Assembly: GCF_020532675.1 (NCBI RefSeq)
Contig: NZ_JAJAVE010000001.1
Coordinates: forward strand, 1,240,001-1,304,000
Source: Methylobacillus gramineus
GTDB lineage: Bacteria; Pseudomonadota; Gammaproteobacteria; Burkholderiales; Methylophilaceae
DNA: 64,000 nt
Reading direction: 5' to 3'
Position numbers and translations under genes: made by a program. The notes under the pieces are model-generated. The model did no database searches and had not been told where the DNA came from. It saw nothing but the letters and a program-made list of their open reading frames with translations. How positions within the stretch are numbered: position 1 is the first letter of the stretch; every line of letters starts with the position of its first letter. Below are positions 21,354 through 29,360 of this stretch, piece by piece.

Positions 21354-21917
21354 TTAATCGGCTTGAGCGGGCTCCAGCGGTATTTCCTGCTGGGTAAAAT
21401 GCTGGACAGGGGGAAGCTCGGAAAGGGAACGCAAGCCCAGATCATCCAGAAAAGTCTTGGTCGTGGCATACAGCGAGGGACGGCCAGGCACATCGCGCTG
21501 ACCGACAATATCCACCCAGTTGCGCTCAAGGAACTGGCGCATGATGTTGGGGTTCACCGCCACGCCGCGGATTTCTTCAATATCGCCGCGGGTGACTGGT
21601 TGACGATAGGCAATGATCGCAAGGGTTTCCAGCGCGGCGCGAGAATATCTTGCAGAGCGCTCAGGATTGATACGGGCAATAAACGGGGCAAACTCGGCAC
21701 GTGCCTGGAAACGCCAGCCACTGGCAACTTGAACCAGCTCCATGCTCCGTCCTTGCCACTCTGCCTTCATTTCATCCAGCAACATGCGTAGGGTGGCGCG
21801 CTCCATACGACCGGCAAACGGCCGCAACAACTCATCCAGAGATAACGGCTGGCCTGCTGTCAGCAATACCGCCTCCAGCACCTGCTTCATTTCTATGATG
21901 GTTTGCGGCTCATTCAT
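21354..21917 (-). CDS. scpB: Segregation and condensation protein B
   Basis: Winged-helix subunit of the SMC-ScpAB condensin, 187 residues. Landmarks are 'MKQVLEAVLLTAGQPLSLDELLRPF', 'RYSRAALETLAIIAYRQPVTRGDIEEIRGV' and 'RPSLYATTKTFLDDLGLRSLSELPPV'. It overlaps scpA by 8 nt, the normal scpA-scpB arrangement. The SMC partner is not in the window. Confidence 0.95.
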   Translation of the reverse strand: MNEPQTIIEMKQVLEAVLLTAGQPLSLDELLRPFAGRMERATLRMLLDEMKAEWQGRSMELVQVASGWRFQARAEFAPFIARINPERSARYSRAALETLAIIAYRQPVTRGDIEEIRGVAVNPNIMRQFLERNWVDIVGQRDVPGRPSLYATTKTFLDDLGLRSLSELPPVQHFTQQEIPLEPAQAD

Positions 21918-22710
21918 GAGTAGTGATCATCACGTCAGCGGCTTGCAAGTAAATCGGACTGAACGCCGCTTGCTGGGTAATGCGAACCAGCCCTTCCCGC
22001 GCCAACTCCAGAATTGCAAGAAAATACACGACCAGTTTGGGCAGCCCCTCATTCACCACATCAAACAACTGGGTGAACTCCAGCAAGGATTCCTGCTGCA
22101 AGCGCCGTAACACCAGGCTCATATGCTCACGGACAGACAGCTCTGCGCGCCCGACTTTATGGTGTTGAAAATGGCTGGCACGTTTAAGCACGGATTGCCA
22201 GGCGGTCATCAACTCATCAAAGCTGACCTCTGGCCATTGCACTTGTGAAATCTGCTCATAATAAGCCTGCGCGACCGGTATATCATGACCAAACTGTGGC
22301 ATCTCATCCAGCCTTTGCGCGGCCAGCTTGATCGCCTCATATTCCATCAGGCGCCTCACCAGCTCAGCGCGCGGATCTTCTTCTTGTTCCATGGCCTCAG
22401 GCTTGGGCAGGAGCATGCGCGACTTGATCTCGATCAGCATCGCAGACATCAGCAGATAATCTGCGGCCAGCTCCAGCTTTTCCTCACGCATCTTCTCGAC
22501 ATAATCCATGTATTGTCGTGTGAGGTCTGCCATGGGAATATCCAGGATATCCAGGTTGTGCTTGCGTATCAGGTACAGTAGCAGGTCCAGCGGGCCCTCA
22601 AAGGCGTCGAGGTAGACCTCCAGCGCATCAGGCGGAATATACAAATCCTGCGGGATGCTATCAAGCTGTTCACCGTAGATTCTGACGTCAATCGCAAGCT
22701 GGGTAGCCAT
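21910..22710 (-). CDS. scpA: Segregation and condensation protein A
   Basis: Kleisin subunit of SMC-ScpAB, 266 residues. The N-terminal part has the signature 'FEGPLDLLLYLIRKHNLDILDIPMADLTRQYMDYV' and then 'ELAADYLLMSAMLIEIKSRMLLP'. The C-terminal winged helix is 'LVVYFLAILELAREGLVRITQQAAFSPIYL'. It helps SMC close around DNA during chromosome segregation. It follows the SMR gene by 7 nt. Confidence 0.95.
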   Translation of the reverse strand: MATQLAIDVRIYGEQLDSIPQDLYIPPDALEVYLDAFEGPLDLLLYLIRKHNLDILDIPMADLTRQYMDYVEKMREEKLELAADYLLMSAMLIEIKSRMLLPKPEAMEQEEDPRAELVRRLMEYEAIKLAAQRLDEMPQFGHDIPVAQAYYEQISQVQWPEVSFDELMTAWQSVLKRASHFQHHKVGRAELSVREHMSLVLRRLQQESLLEFTQLFDVVNEGLPKLVVYFLAILELAREGLVRITQQAAFSPIYLQAADVMITTHE

Positions 22711-22717
22711 GCAGGGC

Positions 22718-23050
22718 TTAATGCTTGACCGAGTGTGAAAACAGGTTGATCACCAGCACACCGGCAATAATCAGTGCAATGCCACCAATCGCTGCCCAGT
22801 CCAGTGACTGCCGATAAAACACCCATGCCAGCAAGGACACCAGCACAATGCCCAGACCAGACCAGATGGCATACATGATGCCGAGGGGAAATACCCGCAG
22901 GCTGATGGTCATGAAGTAGAAAGCAGCACCATATCCCAGCACCACCAGTACCGACGGCCAGAAACGCGTGAACTCATTTGAAGCCTTCAATGCCGTGGTA
23001 GCCATGACCTCAGCCCCAATGGCAATCGCAATTGCCAGCCAGTGATTCAT
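22718..23050 (-). CDS. SMR family multidrug efflux protein (EmrE-like)
   Basis: A 110-residue protein with four helices. The essential membrane Glu is in AIGAEVMATTALKAS. 'SVLVVLGYGAAFYFMTISLRVFPLGIMYAIWSGLGIVLVS' contains the EmrE-like Tyr, Trp and Gly residues. The Qac subtype (EmrE/QacE) fits better than SugE/Gdx because of ATTALKAS and MYAIWSG. It would export cationic compounds in exchange for protons; the physiological substrate is not shown. Confidence 0.9.
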   Translation of the reverse strand: MNHWLAIAIAIGAEVMATTALKASNEFTRFWPSVLVVLGYGAAFYFMTISLRVFPLGIMYAIWSGLGIVLVSLLAWVFYRQSLDWAAIGGIALIIAGVLVINLFSHSVKH

Positions 23051-23079
23051 GCCTGCATCCCGTTACTATTCAACATTGC

Positions 23080-23721
23080 TTATCCAAAAATGCCAGCGAA
23101 GAACGCCAGAAACAAACTGATAAACGGCATCATGATCTTGGACAAGATGCCAGTAAACATCAGTACCAGCAAAATAATGAAGCCATAACGCTCGAGCTGG
23201 GCAAACTTGTAGGCCATGTGATTGGGCATGAGGCTGACAGCAATACGCCCGCCATCCAGCGGTGGCAATGGCAGCAGGTTAAGCACCATCAACACTACAT
23301 TCACCAGGATACCGGCCTGGCCCATGTAGGCCACGGGAACCGCCAGGTCGGCAGGCAATATGCTTGAGAACTTGAACACCAAAGCCCAGAAAATCGCCAT
23401 GGCAAAATTGGACGCAGGACCCGCTGCTGCGACCCAGCGCATATCCCGTTTGGGGTCGCGCAGCCGTGCATAGTCCACCGGCACCGGCTTGGCCCAGCCA
23501 AACAGGAAGCCAGTCCCTGACAACACCAGCAATGCAGGTACCAGGATGGTGCCTATCGGATCTATATGCTTGATCGGATTCAGCGTGATCCGGCCCAGAC
23601 TCTGCGCAGTGGTGTCGCCAAAATGCTTGGCAGCATAACCATGGGCGGCTTCATGCACCGTAATCGCAAAAATGACCGGCAAGGCATAAATGGCTATTTG
23701 TTGAATCAGTGTTAATTCCAT
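23080..23721 (-). CDS. M50 family site-2 protease-like membrane protein
   Basis: Membrane metalloprotease of the YwhC-like M50 group, 213 residues. The zinc motif HEAAHGYAAKHFGD is in the first helices. The third ligand is in 'VLNLLPLPPLDGGRI', the family's NxxPxPxLDG motif. Several membrane segments flank these. There is no PDZ domain, unlike RseP. I chose the ATG at 23721 over a GTG one codon earlier; it shares one base with the stop of the upstream yciO-like gene. Its targets are unknown. Confidence 0.9.
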   Translation of the reverse strand: MELTLIQQIAIYALPVIFAITVHEAAHGYAAKHFGDTTAQSLGRITLNPIKHIDPIGTILVPALLVLSGTGFLFGWAKPVPVDYARLRDPKRDMRWVAAAGPASNFAMAIFWALVFKFSSILPADLAVPVAYMGQAGILVNVVLMVLNLLPLPPLDGGRIAVSLMPNHMAYKFAQLERYGFIILLVLMFTGILSKIMMPFISLFLAFFAGIFG

Positions 23722-24350
23722 CACTCATCCAGGCCAAAAGGTTTAGGATCACCGGCTCCCAGCCTGACCAGGCTAGGTATTTCAGCGGTAAGGTCAATCA
23801 CTGTCGTCGGCTCTATTGAACAGGCCCCGGCATCAATCACCAGATCGGCCTGATGCTCCAGACGATCGCGAATTTCCCAGGCCTCATTCAGTGGCGCTTC
23901 ATCTTCCGGCAGTTGCAGGGTCATGCTCAACATAGGCTCGTTCAACTCTTCCAGCAAGGCCTGAGTCACGGCATGCTGTGGGACACGCAAGCCCACGGTG
24001 CTGCGCTTGGGATGCTGCAAGCGGCGCGGCACTTCACGTGTTGCCTTGAGGATGAAAGTGTATTGCCCAGGCGTATTGGCCTTGAGCAGGCGAAACTGGC
24101 TGTTATCCACCTGGGCATAGGTTGCCAGCTCGGCAAGGTTACGGCACACCAGGGTGAAATGATGGCTATCGTCTACCCCACGGATTTCACGTATACGGTC
24201 TTGCGCCTCTTTATTGCCAAGGATACAGCCCAGCGCATAGCTGGAATCAGTGGGGTAAGCCACCACACCACCATTACGCAATATGGCGACAGCCTGGTGA
24301 ATCAGGCGGGACTGCGGGTTCTCTGGATGAATTACAAAATATTGCGCCAA
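23721..24350 (-). CDS. YciO/Sua5/YrdC family protein (threonylcarbamoyl-AMP synthase-like)
   Basis: A 209-residue protein of the Sua5/YrdC/YciO fold. From the proposed TTG start it reads (M)AQYFVIHPENPQSRLIHQ, which lines up with the start of E. coli YciO. 'GGVVAYPTDSSYALGC', 'NTPGQYTFILKATREVPRRL' and 'STVGLRVP' are conserved nucleotide- and RNA-binding stretches. YrdC and Sua5 make threonylcarbamoyl-AMP for tRNA t6A; YciO's role is less clear. GAGGTG lies 7 nt before the TTG, which abuts the stop of the upstream yciV-like gene. Longer starts would overlap that gene. Confidence 0.88.
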   Translation of the reverse strand: MAQYFVIHPENPQSRLIHQAVAILRNGGVVAYPTDSSYALGCILGNKEAQDRIREIRGVDDSHHFTLVCRNLAELATYAQVDNSQFRLLKANTPGQYTFILKATREVPRRLQHPKRSTVGLRVPQHAVTQALLEELNEPMLSMTLQLPEDEAPLNEAWEIRDRLEHQADLVIDAGACSIEPTTVIDLTAEIPSLVRLGAGDPKPFGLDE

Positions 24351-24351
24351 A

Positions 24352-25215
24352 TCAATGCACCTCTGTGTTGAATATTTCAGTCTCTGGCCATCCTTGCCAC
24401 ACGGGTACACAACCGCGCGGCAGGTCAGGCAAGCGACCCATTTCTATATAGGCATGACCAGGACCATGATAATCCGAGCCCATGGAAGACTTCAGGTCAA
24501 ACATATTGGCCAGCTTGGCATATTCCTGATACTGGTCCACGGTATGGCTACCGGTCACCACTTCAATCGCCGTACCGCCCAGGTTGCGGAACTCCTCCAG
24601 TAACAGCAGCATATTGGTACGGCCTATATCGTAGCGTCCTGGGTGGGCCAGTACAGCCACACCACCGCTACCGTTGATCCAGCTAATCACCTCTTCCAGT
24701 TCAGCCCACTGATGTTCAAAGTAACCTGGCTTGCCTTTCACCAGGTAGCGCTTGAATACGCCCTTAATACTGGAAGCATGCCCCTTGTCTATCAGGAATC
24801 TGGCAAAGTGCGCGCGACTGATAATGCCCTGTTTGGCATACGCATATGAGCCTTCCAGGCTGCCATGGATACCAAATTTCTCCAGGCTGGCGGCCATACC
24901 CTGTGCACGCAGATGACGGCCTGCGCGGATCTTGGCTAGTCCATCGCTCAGCGGGGCATATGCTGGATCCACTTTCAAACCCACCACATGAATGGTACGA
25001 CGGCGCCAGGTCACGGAAATTTCCACACCATTGATAAACTGCATGCCCTGCCCGGTGGCAATCTTGCGCGCCACGGTCAAACCACCCGTATCATCATGGT
25101 CGGTCAGGGCCAATACCTTGACGCCTTTTTCTGCGGCATGCATGACCAGGTCTTCAGGCGCGAGTAGGCCATCAGAGATAGTGGAGTGGCTATGTAGATC
25201 AATCAGGGAGGGCAT
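24352..25215 (-). CDS. PHP domain nuclease (YciV/TrpH/RNase AM family)
   Basis: PHP-fold phosphoesterase, 287 residues. The metal ligands are seen in 'IDLHSHSTISDG' at the start, 'ALTDHDDTGG', 'NGVEIS', 'VLAHPGRYD' and 'GSDYHGPG' near the C-terminus. The E. coli homologue is a 5'-3' exoribonuclease (RNase AM) that also degrades 3'-phosphonucleotides. The pairing with a yciO-like gene is the same as in E. coli. Confidence 0.9.
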   Translation of the reverse strand: MPSLIDLHSHSTISDGLLAPEDLVMHAAEKGVKVLALTDHDDTGGLTVARKIATGQGMQFINGVEISVTWRRRTIHVVGLKVDPAYAPLSDGLAKIRAGRHLRAQGMAASLEKFGIHGSLEGSYAYAKQGIISRAHFARFLIDKGHASSIKGVFKRYLVKGKPGYFEHQWAELEEVISWINGSGGVAVLAHPGRYDIGRTNMLLLLEEFRNLGGTAIEVVTGSHTVDQYQEYAKLANMFDLKSSMGSDYHGPGHAYIEMGRLPDLPRGCVPVWQGWPETEIFNTEVH

Positions 25216-25332
25216 ATGAAGTGGCTGCTTGAGGGACTGCTTGTTAGTCTTGACGAATCATAGCAAAATACACCCTCAACTTAAACTTAATCAGCGTCAT
25301 GCTTCTGCTGCGCCCTACCTTCGGATAACACC

Positions 25333-25872
25333 ATGAAGTTTCTTTTCGACTTGTTCCCGGTCATTTTGTTTTTTATTGTCTACAAGTTTTTCGGGATCTA
25401 TGAAGCTACCGCTGCCGCAATTGTCGCCACCATAATCCAGATTGCCTGGGCAAAAATACGCACAGGCAAGGTAGATGGCGCCCTGATCGTCAGTGGCATC
25501 ATCATTGTGGTATTTGGTGGCGCCACCCTGTGGCTGCACAACGAAAACTTCATTAAGTGGAAACCCACCATTCTTTACTGGTTCTTTACCATCGGCCTGA
25601 TTGGCAGTAACTGGCTGTTCAAGAAAAACCTGATCCGCAAGATGATGGAAAAGCAGATTGCCATGCCGGACTCAGCGTGGAACAAACTGAACACGGCCTG
25701 GGCCATATTCTTCCTGGTGCTGGGCTTTATCAATCTGTATGTTGCCTTCAACTACTCCACTGACCTGTGGGTTGACTTCAAACTGTTTGGCACCATGGGG
25801 CTGATGCTGGTGTTCGTCATCGGGCAAAGTCTGCTGTTAAACAAATACATTAGCGAACAGGACCCAAAATAA
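25333..25872 (+). CDS. yciB: Inner-membrane-spanning protein YciB (septation protein A)
   Basis: A 179-residue protein with about five helices. It begins [28 protein letters not shown], the standard YciB start, and has '[36 protein letters not shown]' and '[21 protein letters not shown]'. YciB proteins affect cell envelope integrity and septation. Its TAA overlaps the ATG of yciI (TAATG), and bolA and a parvulin follow, so the four genes appear to form one unit. Confidence 0.94.
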   Translation: MKFLFDLFPVILFFIVYKFFGIYEATAAAIVATIIQIAWAKIRTGKVDGALIVSGIIIVVFGGATLWLHNENFIKWKPTILYWFFTIGLIGSNWLFKKNLIRKMMEKQIAMPDSAWNKLNTAWAIFFLVLGFINLYVAFNYSTDLWVDFKLFGTMGLMLVFVIGQSLLLNKYISEQDPK

Positions 25873-26174
25873 TGTGGTACGCCATCATTGCAGATGACAC
25901 CCCCAATAGCCTGGAAAAACGCCTAGCAGCGCGCCCGGCACATCTGGAAAGACTGCAGCAGCTGCAAAATGAAGGCCGCTTGCTGCTAGCAGGCCCCTTC
26001 CCGGCGATTGACAGCGCCGACCCAGGCCCAGCGGGCTTCTCCGGCAGCCTGATTGTGGCGGAATTTGATAGTCTGACAGCAGCTCAGCAATGGGCAAATG
26101 ATGATCCTTTTGTGAACGCTGGCGTTTATTCTGCTGTCACAGTCAAACCTTTTCGTAAAACCTTGCCAGCCTGA
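25872..26174 (+). CDS. yciI: YciI family protein
   Basis: A 100-residue protein of the YCII fold: '[44 protein letters not shown]', then '[37 protein letters not shown]'. The conserved His of 'RPAHLERL' and an Asp are the proposed active-site pair. Enzymatic function is unknown in most members. It overlaps yciB. Confidence 0.92.
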   Translation: MWYAIIADDTPNSLEKRLAARPAHLERLQQLQNEGRLLLAGPFPAIDSADPGPAGFSGSLIVAEFDSLTAAQQWANDDPFVNAGVYSAVTVKPFRKTLPA

Positions 26175-26184
26175 ACAGAATTGA

Positions 26185-26463
26185 ATGACCTTAATTGAAG
26201 AAATTCGCAGCAAACTGGCTGTACTTGAGCCAGTACAGCTTGATATACGCGATGACAGCGCGCTCCACGCAGGACATGCCGGCAGCAATGGTGGTAGCCA
26301 TTTCACCTTGACGATTAGCAGCTCGCAATTTTGCGGCAAATCTCACATAATTCGTCACCGCCATGTCTACCAGGCGCTGGGCAACCTTATCCCCGGGAGG
26401 ATACATGCGTTGAGTATCAAGGCGTTTGCCACGGATGAACCATGTCCTGTCACAATCGCTTGA
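26185..26463 (+). CDS. bolA: BolA family protein
   Basis: A 92-residue BolA-fold protein. It has 'GHAGSNGGSHFTLTI', 'FCGKSHIIRHRHVYQALGNLI' and 'IHALSIKAFA', the class signature with the conserved His. BolA proteins pair with monothiol glutaredoxins and bind [2Fe-2S] clusters. Ten bases separate it from yciI. Whether it is a true BolA or the BolA1-like form cannot be decided here. Confidence 0.92.
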   Translation: MTLIEEIRSKLAVLEPVQLDIRDDSALHAGHAGSNGGSHFTLTISSSQFCGKSHIIRHRHVYQALGNLIPGRIHALSIKAFATDEPCPVTIA

Positions 26464-26516
26464 TAAGTTCGCTCATGATTGATGACACTAATTTTAAAAC
26501 AGACTAAGGAACCCTC

Positions 26517-27341
26517 ATGAAACTCACAACCAGCGCCCTGATTGCTACGGTCGCTTTCGGCTTTATGCAACCTGTTTATGCTGCTGGCGCCAGTGGCAGT
26601 ATTGCCACAGTTAACGGCAAGCCTATCAAGCAATCGCTATATGACTTCATTGCCAAAGATGCGACCACGCGCGGTCAAACCATTGATGACAACGTCAAGA
26701 ACGTCATTATCAACAAGTTGATTGGTAGTGAACTGGTGTACCAGGAAGCCCAGCGCACAGGCCTGGACAAGCAACCTGACTACATCGCCAAGGAAGAACT
26801 GACTCGTCGCGAACTACTGGTCAACACTTTCCTGCAGGACTACATCAAGAAGCATCCAGTGAGTGAAGCTGACACCAAGCTGGCTTACGAGAAATACAAG
26901 CAGGAACTGGGTGACAAAGAATACAGCGCACGCCACATCCTGGTACCGACTGAAGCTGAAGCCAAGGACGTGATTGCCCAACTGGGTAAGGGTGGCGACT
27001 TTGCAAAGCTGGCCAAGGAGAAATCCAAGGATCCAGGTTCACAGGAAAAAGGTGGTGACCTGGGCTGGTTTGCCCCTGCCGGCATGGTCAAGCCATTCAG
27101 TGATGCTGTCAGCAAGCTGCAAAAAGGCAAATATACCCCGACTCCGGTGCAGACACAGTTCGGCTGGCACGTCATCAAGCTGGAAGATACTCGCACTACC
27201 CAGCCACCAGCGTATGACGACGTAAAAGAAGGCCTGCAAAAACAATTGCAGCAACGTAATCTGGAAAAGCTGCTGACAGAACTGCGCAGCAAGGCCAAGA
27301 TTGAAACACCTTCTGGTACGCCTGCACCTGCAGCCAAGTAA
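26517..27341 (+). CDS. Periplasmic parvulin-type peptidyl-prolyl isomerase
   Basis: Exported PpiC-type isomerase, 274 residues. The signal peptide ends in VYAAGA. The N-terminal SurA-like helical region (to about 140) precedes a single parvulin domain: 'YSARHILVPTEAEAKDVIAQL', 'GGDFAKLAKEKSKDPGSQEKGGDLGWFAPAGMVKPFSDAV', 'TPVQTQFGWHVIKLEDTR'. It probably assists folding of outer-membrane or exported proteins. AAGGA lies a few bases before the ATG. Confidence 0.93.
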   Translation: MKLTTSALIATVAFGFMQPVYAAGASGSIATVNGKPIKQSLYDFIAKDATTRGQTIDDNVKNVIINKLIGSELVYQEAQRTGLDKQPDYIAKEELTRRELLVNTFLQDYIKKHPVSEADTKLAYEKYKQELGDKEYSARHILVPTEAEAKDVIAQLGKGGDFAKLAKEKSKDPGSQEKGGDLGWFAPAGMVKPFSDAVSKLQKGKYTPTPVQTQFGWHVIKLEDTRTTQPPAYDDVKEGLQKQLQQRNLEKLLTELRSKAKIETPSGTPAPAAK

Positions 27342-27368
27342 TTAATGCTTGCCTGAGATCGCATAGAA

Positions 27369-27400
27369 AAGCCTGCCCCTCACGGCAGGCTTTTTCTTTA
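27369..27400 (+). terminator. Rho-independent terminator after the parvulin gene
   Basis: GCCTGCC and GGCAGGC form a perfect stem flanked by AAAA on one side and TTTTTCTTT on the other. It ends the yciB-yciI-bolA-ppi group. Confidence 0.9.
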
Positions 27401-27471
27401 AGAGTGACTAATAAAACTCAGCGAAGCGGCCTTGGCTAGGCGTTTTTCCACAGGCAGTACAAGGCCAAAGC

Positions 27472-27494
27472 AACAACACCAAGAGCGTGTTGTT
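27472..27494. repeat. 8-bp inverted repeat upstream of the M61 gene
   Basis: AACAACAC and GTGTTGTT around a 7-nt loop in the 150-nt gap before the M61 peptidase gene. It is either an operator-like site or a hairpin. No T-run follows. Confidence 0.4.
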
Positions 27495-27550
27495 AGCCGC
27501 TCTACATAGGCCAGCACACGTTCTTTACACCCTTTAACCGGCTGTCAATC

Positions 27551-29308
27551 ATGCACAATATCCAGTATCACGTTCGGCTCAATGCCCCACAGACCCACCT
27601 GTTCCAGCTGCAATGCATCATCACCCAGCCTGACAGTTTGGGACAAACCGTCTCCCTGCCAGCATGGCTGCCTGGGAGTTATCTGGTGCGGGATTTTTCC
27701 CGGCATATTGTCAGCATAGCAGCAAGCTCCAACGGCAAGGAAGTCTTGCTGGAAAAACTGGATAAAAGTACCTGGCGCGCCGCACCTTGTGTCGGGCCGC
27801 TAGTAATTGAATATCAGGTCTATGCTTATGATCTTTCCGTACGCACGGCTTATCTTGATCAGGAACGTGCCTACTTCAATGGCAGCAGCCTCTTTCTGCA
27901 AGTGCACGACCAGGAGGAGCAGCTATGCAGCGTCATATTGCACAAGCCGGGCAAGGCTTACCAGGACTGGCAAGTCGCCACCACCATGCCAGCCGTCAAG
28001 CTCGACAAATCCGGGTTTGGCGAATACCAGGCCGATCATTACCTAGCGTTGATCGATTATCCCGTTGAAATAGGCAAGCTGGCAATTGCCAGCTTCAAGG
28101 CGGGTGGCGTACCCCACCGTATTATCGTGTCAGGCAAACATCAGGCCGACCTCAAGACCATCGCACGTGACCTGAAAACCCTGTGCGATCATCACATCAA
28201 GTTTTTCGGCAAGGCGCCATTCAAACGCTACGACTTTCTACTCTATGCCGCTGCCGATAATCAATATGGTGGACTGGAACATAGTGATTCCACCAGCTTG
28301 ATTTGTCCACGCAGCTGGCTACCGGTCAAGGGCGAACAACATGATCGAGCCAACTATCAGGACTTCCTGGGACTTTGCAGCCATGAATACTTCCACGCAT
28401 GGCACGTCAAACGCATCCGCCCCGCTATATTCGGCAAGCCCGCGCTCAGCCGTGAGGCCTATACCCGATTGCTATGGGTATTCGAGGGATTCACTGCCTA
28501 TTACGATACCTTGGCTCTGGTGCGCTGCGGACTCATGTCCGAACAAGAATACCTGGCGGCACTGAGCAAGGACATTACGCGTTTCCTGCGCACCCCTGGC
28601 CGTCATGTTCAGTCCCTGGAAGAGTCCAGTTTTGATAGCTGGATCAAGCTATACAAGCCTGATGAAAATACGCCTAACAGCCAGATCAGCTATTACCTCA
28701 AGGGATCATTGGTGGCACTGGCGATAGACCTGAGCCTCCGACTCGAAGGTCGATCGCTGGATGAGGTCATGCATGCTCTGTGGCAGCGTTACCAGACTGA
28801 ACAACAGCTGGTGGAGGAAGGCAGCATGGAAGCGTTCATCCAGCAAGTCTGCGGCAAGAAACTGGGGAAATTGTTCAGCAACTGCGTACGCGGTACGGAT
28901 GATCCACCTTTAAGCAAACTGCTGGCAAAGTTTGGCATCGTATTCACCGCACAAGCAGACAGTGAGGCTGACCTGGTGCGCAATATGCTGGGCCTGCAGC
29001 TTGCAGGAGAGGAAACCCGCATTGCCCATGTATTTAGTGGTACTAGCGCAGAAGAGGCCGGATTGGCCGCAGGTGATGTGATTATCGCCCATGACCAGTT
29101 GAAGGCCACGGCCAAAAGCCTCAAAGCCCAACTCAAGCGCAAACCAGCAAACAGTCGCATGGTGTTGCACTATTTCCGCCGCGATGAGTTATCTACTACG
29201 AATATCGTCTTGCGCGACCATGCACTTGCCTCTGCTAAACTCAGCCTCAAAGAGAAAAGCAACAAGGAGCAGTCTCAATTACGGCAGGACTGGCTAACAG
29301 CATCTTGA
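27551..29308 (+). CDS. M61 family glycyl aminopeptidase-like protein with PDZ domain
   Basis: Metallopeptidase of the M61 family, 585 residues. The N-terminal beta domain has 'VSLPAWLPGSYLVRDFSRHI', typical of the family. The zinc motif HEYFHAWHVKRIRP is near residue 277, preceded by 'NQYGGLEHSDSTSL'. 'SREAYTRLLWVFEGFTAYYDTLALVR' carries the third ligand. A PDZ-like domain is seen near 480-560 ('AHVFSGTSAEEAGLAAGDVIIAHD'). No signal peptide is evident, so it is probably cytoplasmic. Known members cleave N-terminal Gly or acidic residues; the substrate here is unknown. Confidence 0.92.
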   Translation: MHNIQYHVRLNAPQTHLFQLQCIITQPDSLGQTVSLPAWLPGSYLVRDFSRHIVSIAASSNGKEVLLEKLDKSTWRAAPCVGPLVIEYQVYAYDLSVRTAYLDQERAYFNGSSLFLQVHDQEEQLCSVILHKPGKAYQDWQVATTMPAVKLDKSGFGEYQADHYLALIDYPVEIGKLAIASFKAGGVPHRIIVSGKHQADLKTIARDLKTLCDHHIKFFGKAPFKRYDFLLYAAADNQYGGLEHSDSTSLICPRSWLPVKGEQHDRANYQDFLGLCSHEYFHAWHVKRIRPAIFGKPALSREAYTRLLWVFEGFTAYYDTLALVRCGLMSEQEYLAALSKDITRFLRTPGRHVQSLEESSFDSWIKLYKPDENTPNSQISYYLKGSLVALAIDLSLRLEGRSLDEVMHALWQRYQTEQQLVEEGSMEAFIQQVCGKKLGKLFSNCVRGTDDPPLSKLLAKFGIVFTAQADSEADLVRNMLGLQLAGEETRIAHVFSGTSAEEAGLAAGDVIIAHDQLKATAKSLKAQLKRKPANSRMVLHYFRRDELSTTNIVLRDHALASAKLSLKEKSNKEQSQLRQDWLTAS

Positions 29309-29360
29309 TATAATCATCCATACTTTTTTGCGCCCTTATTCTCACCACAAGCACGGACCC

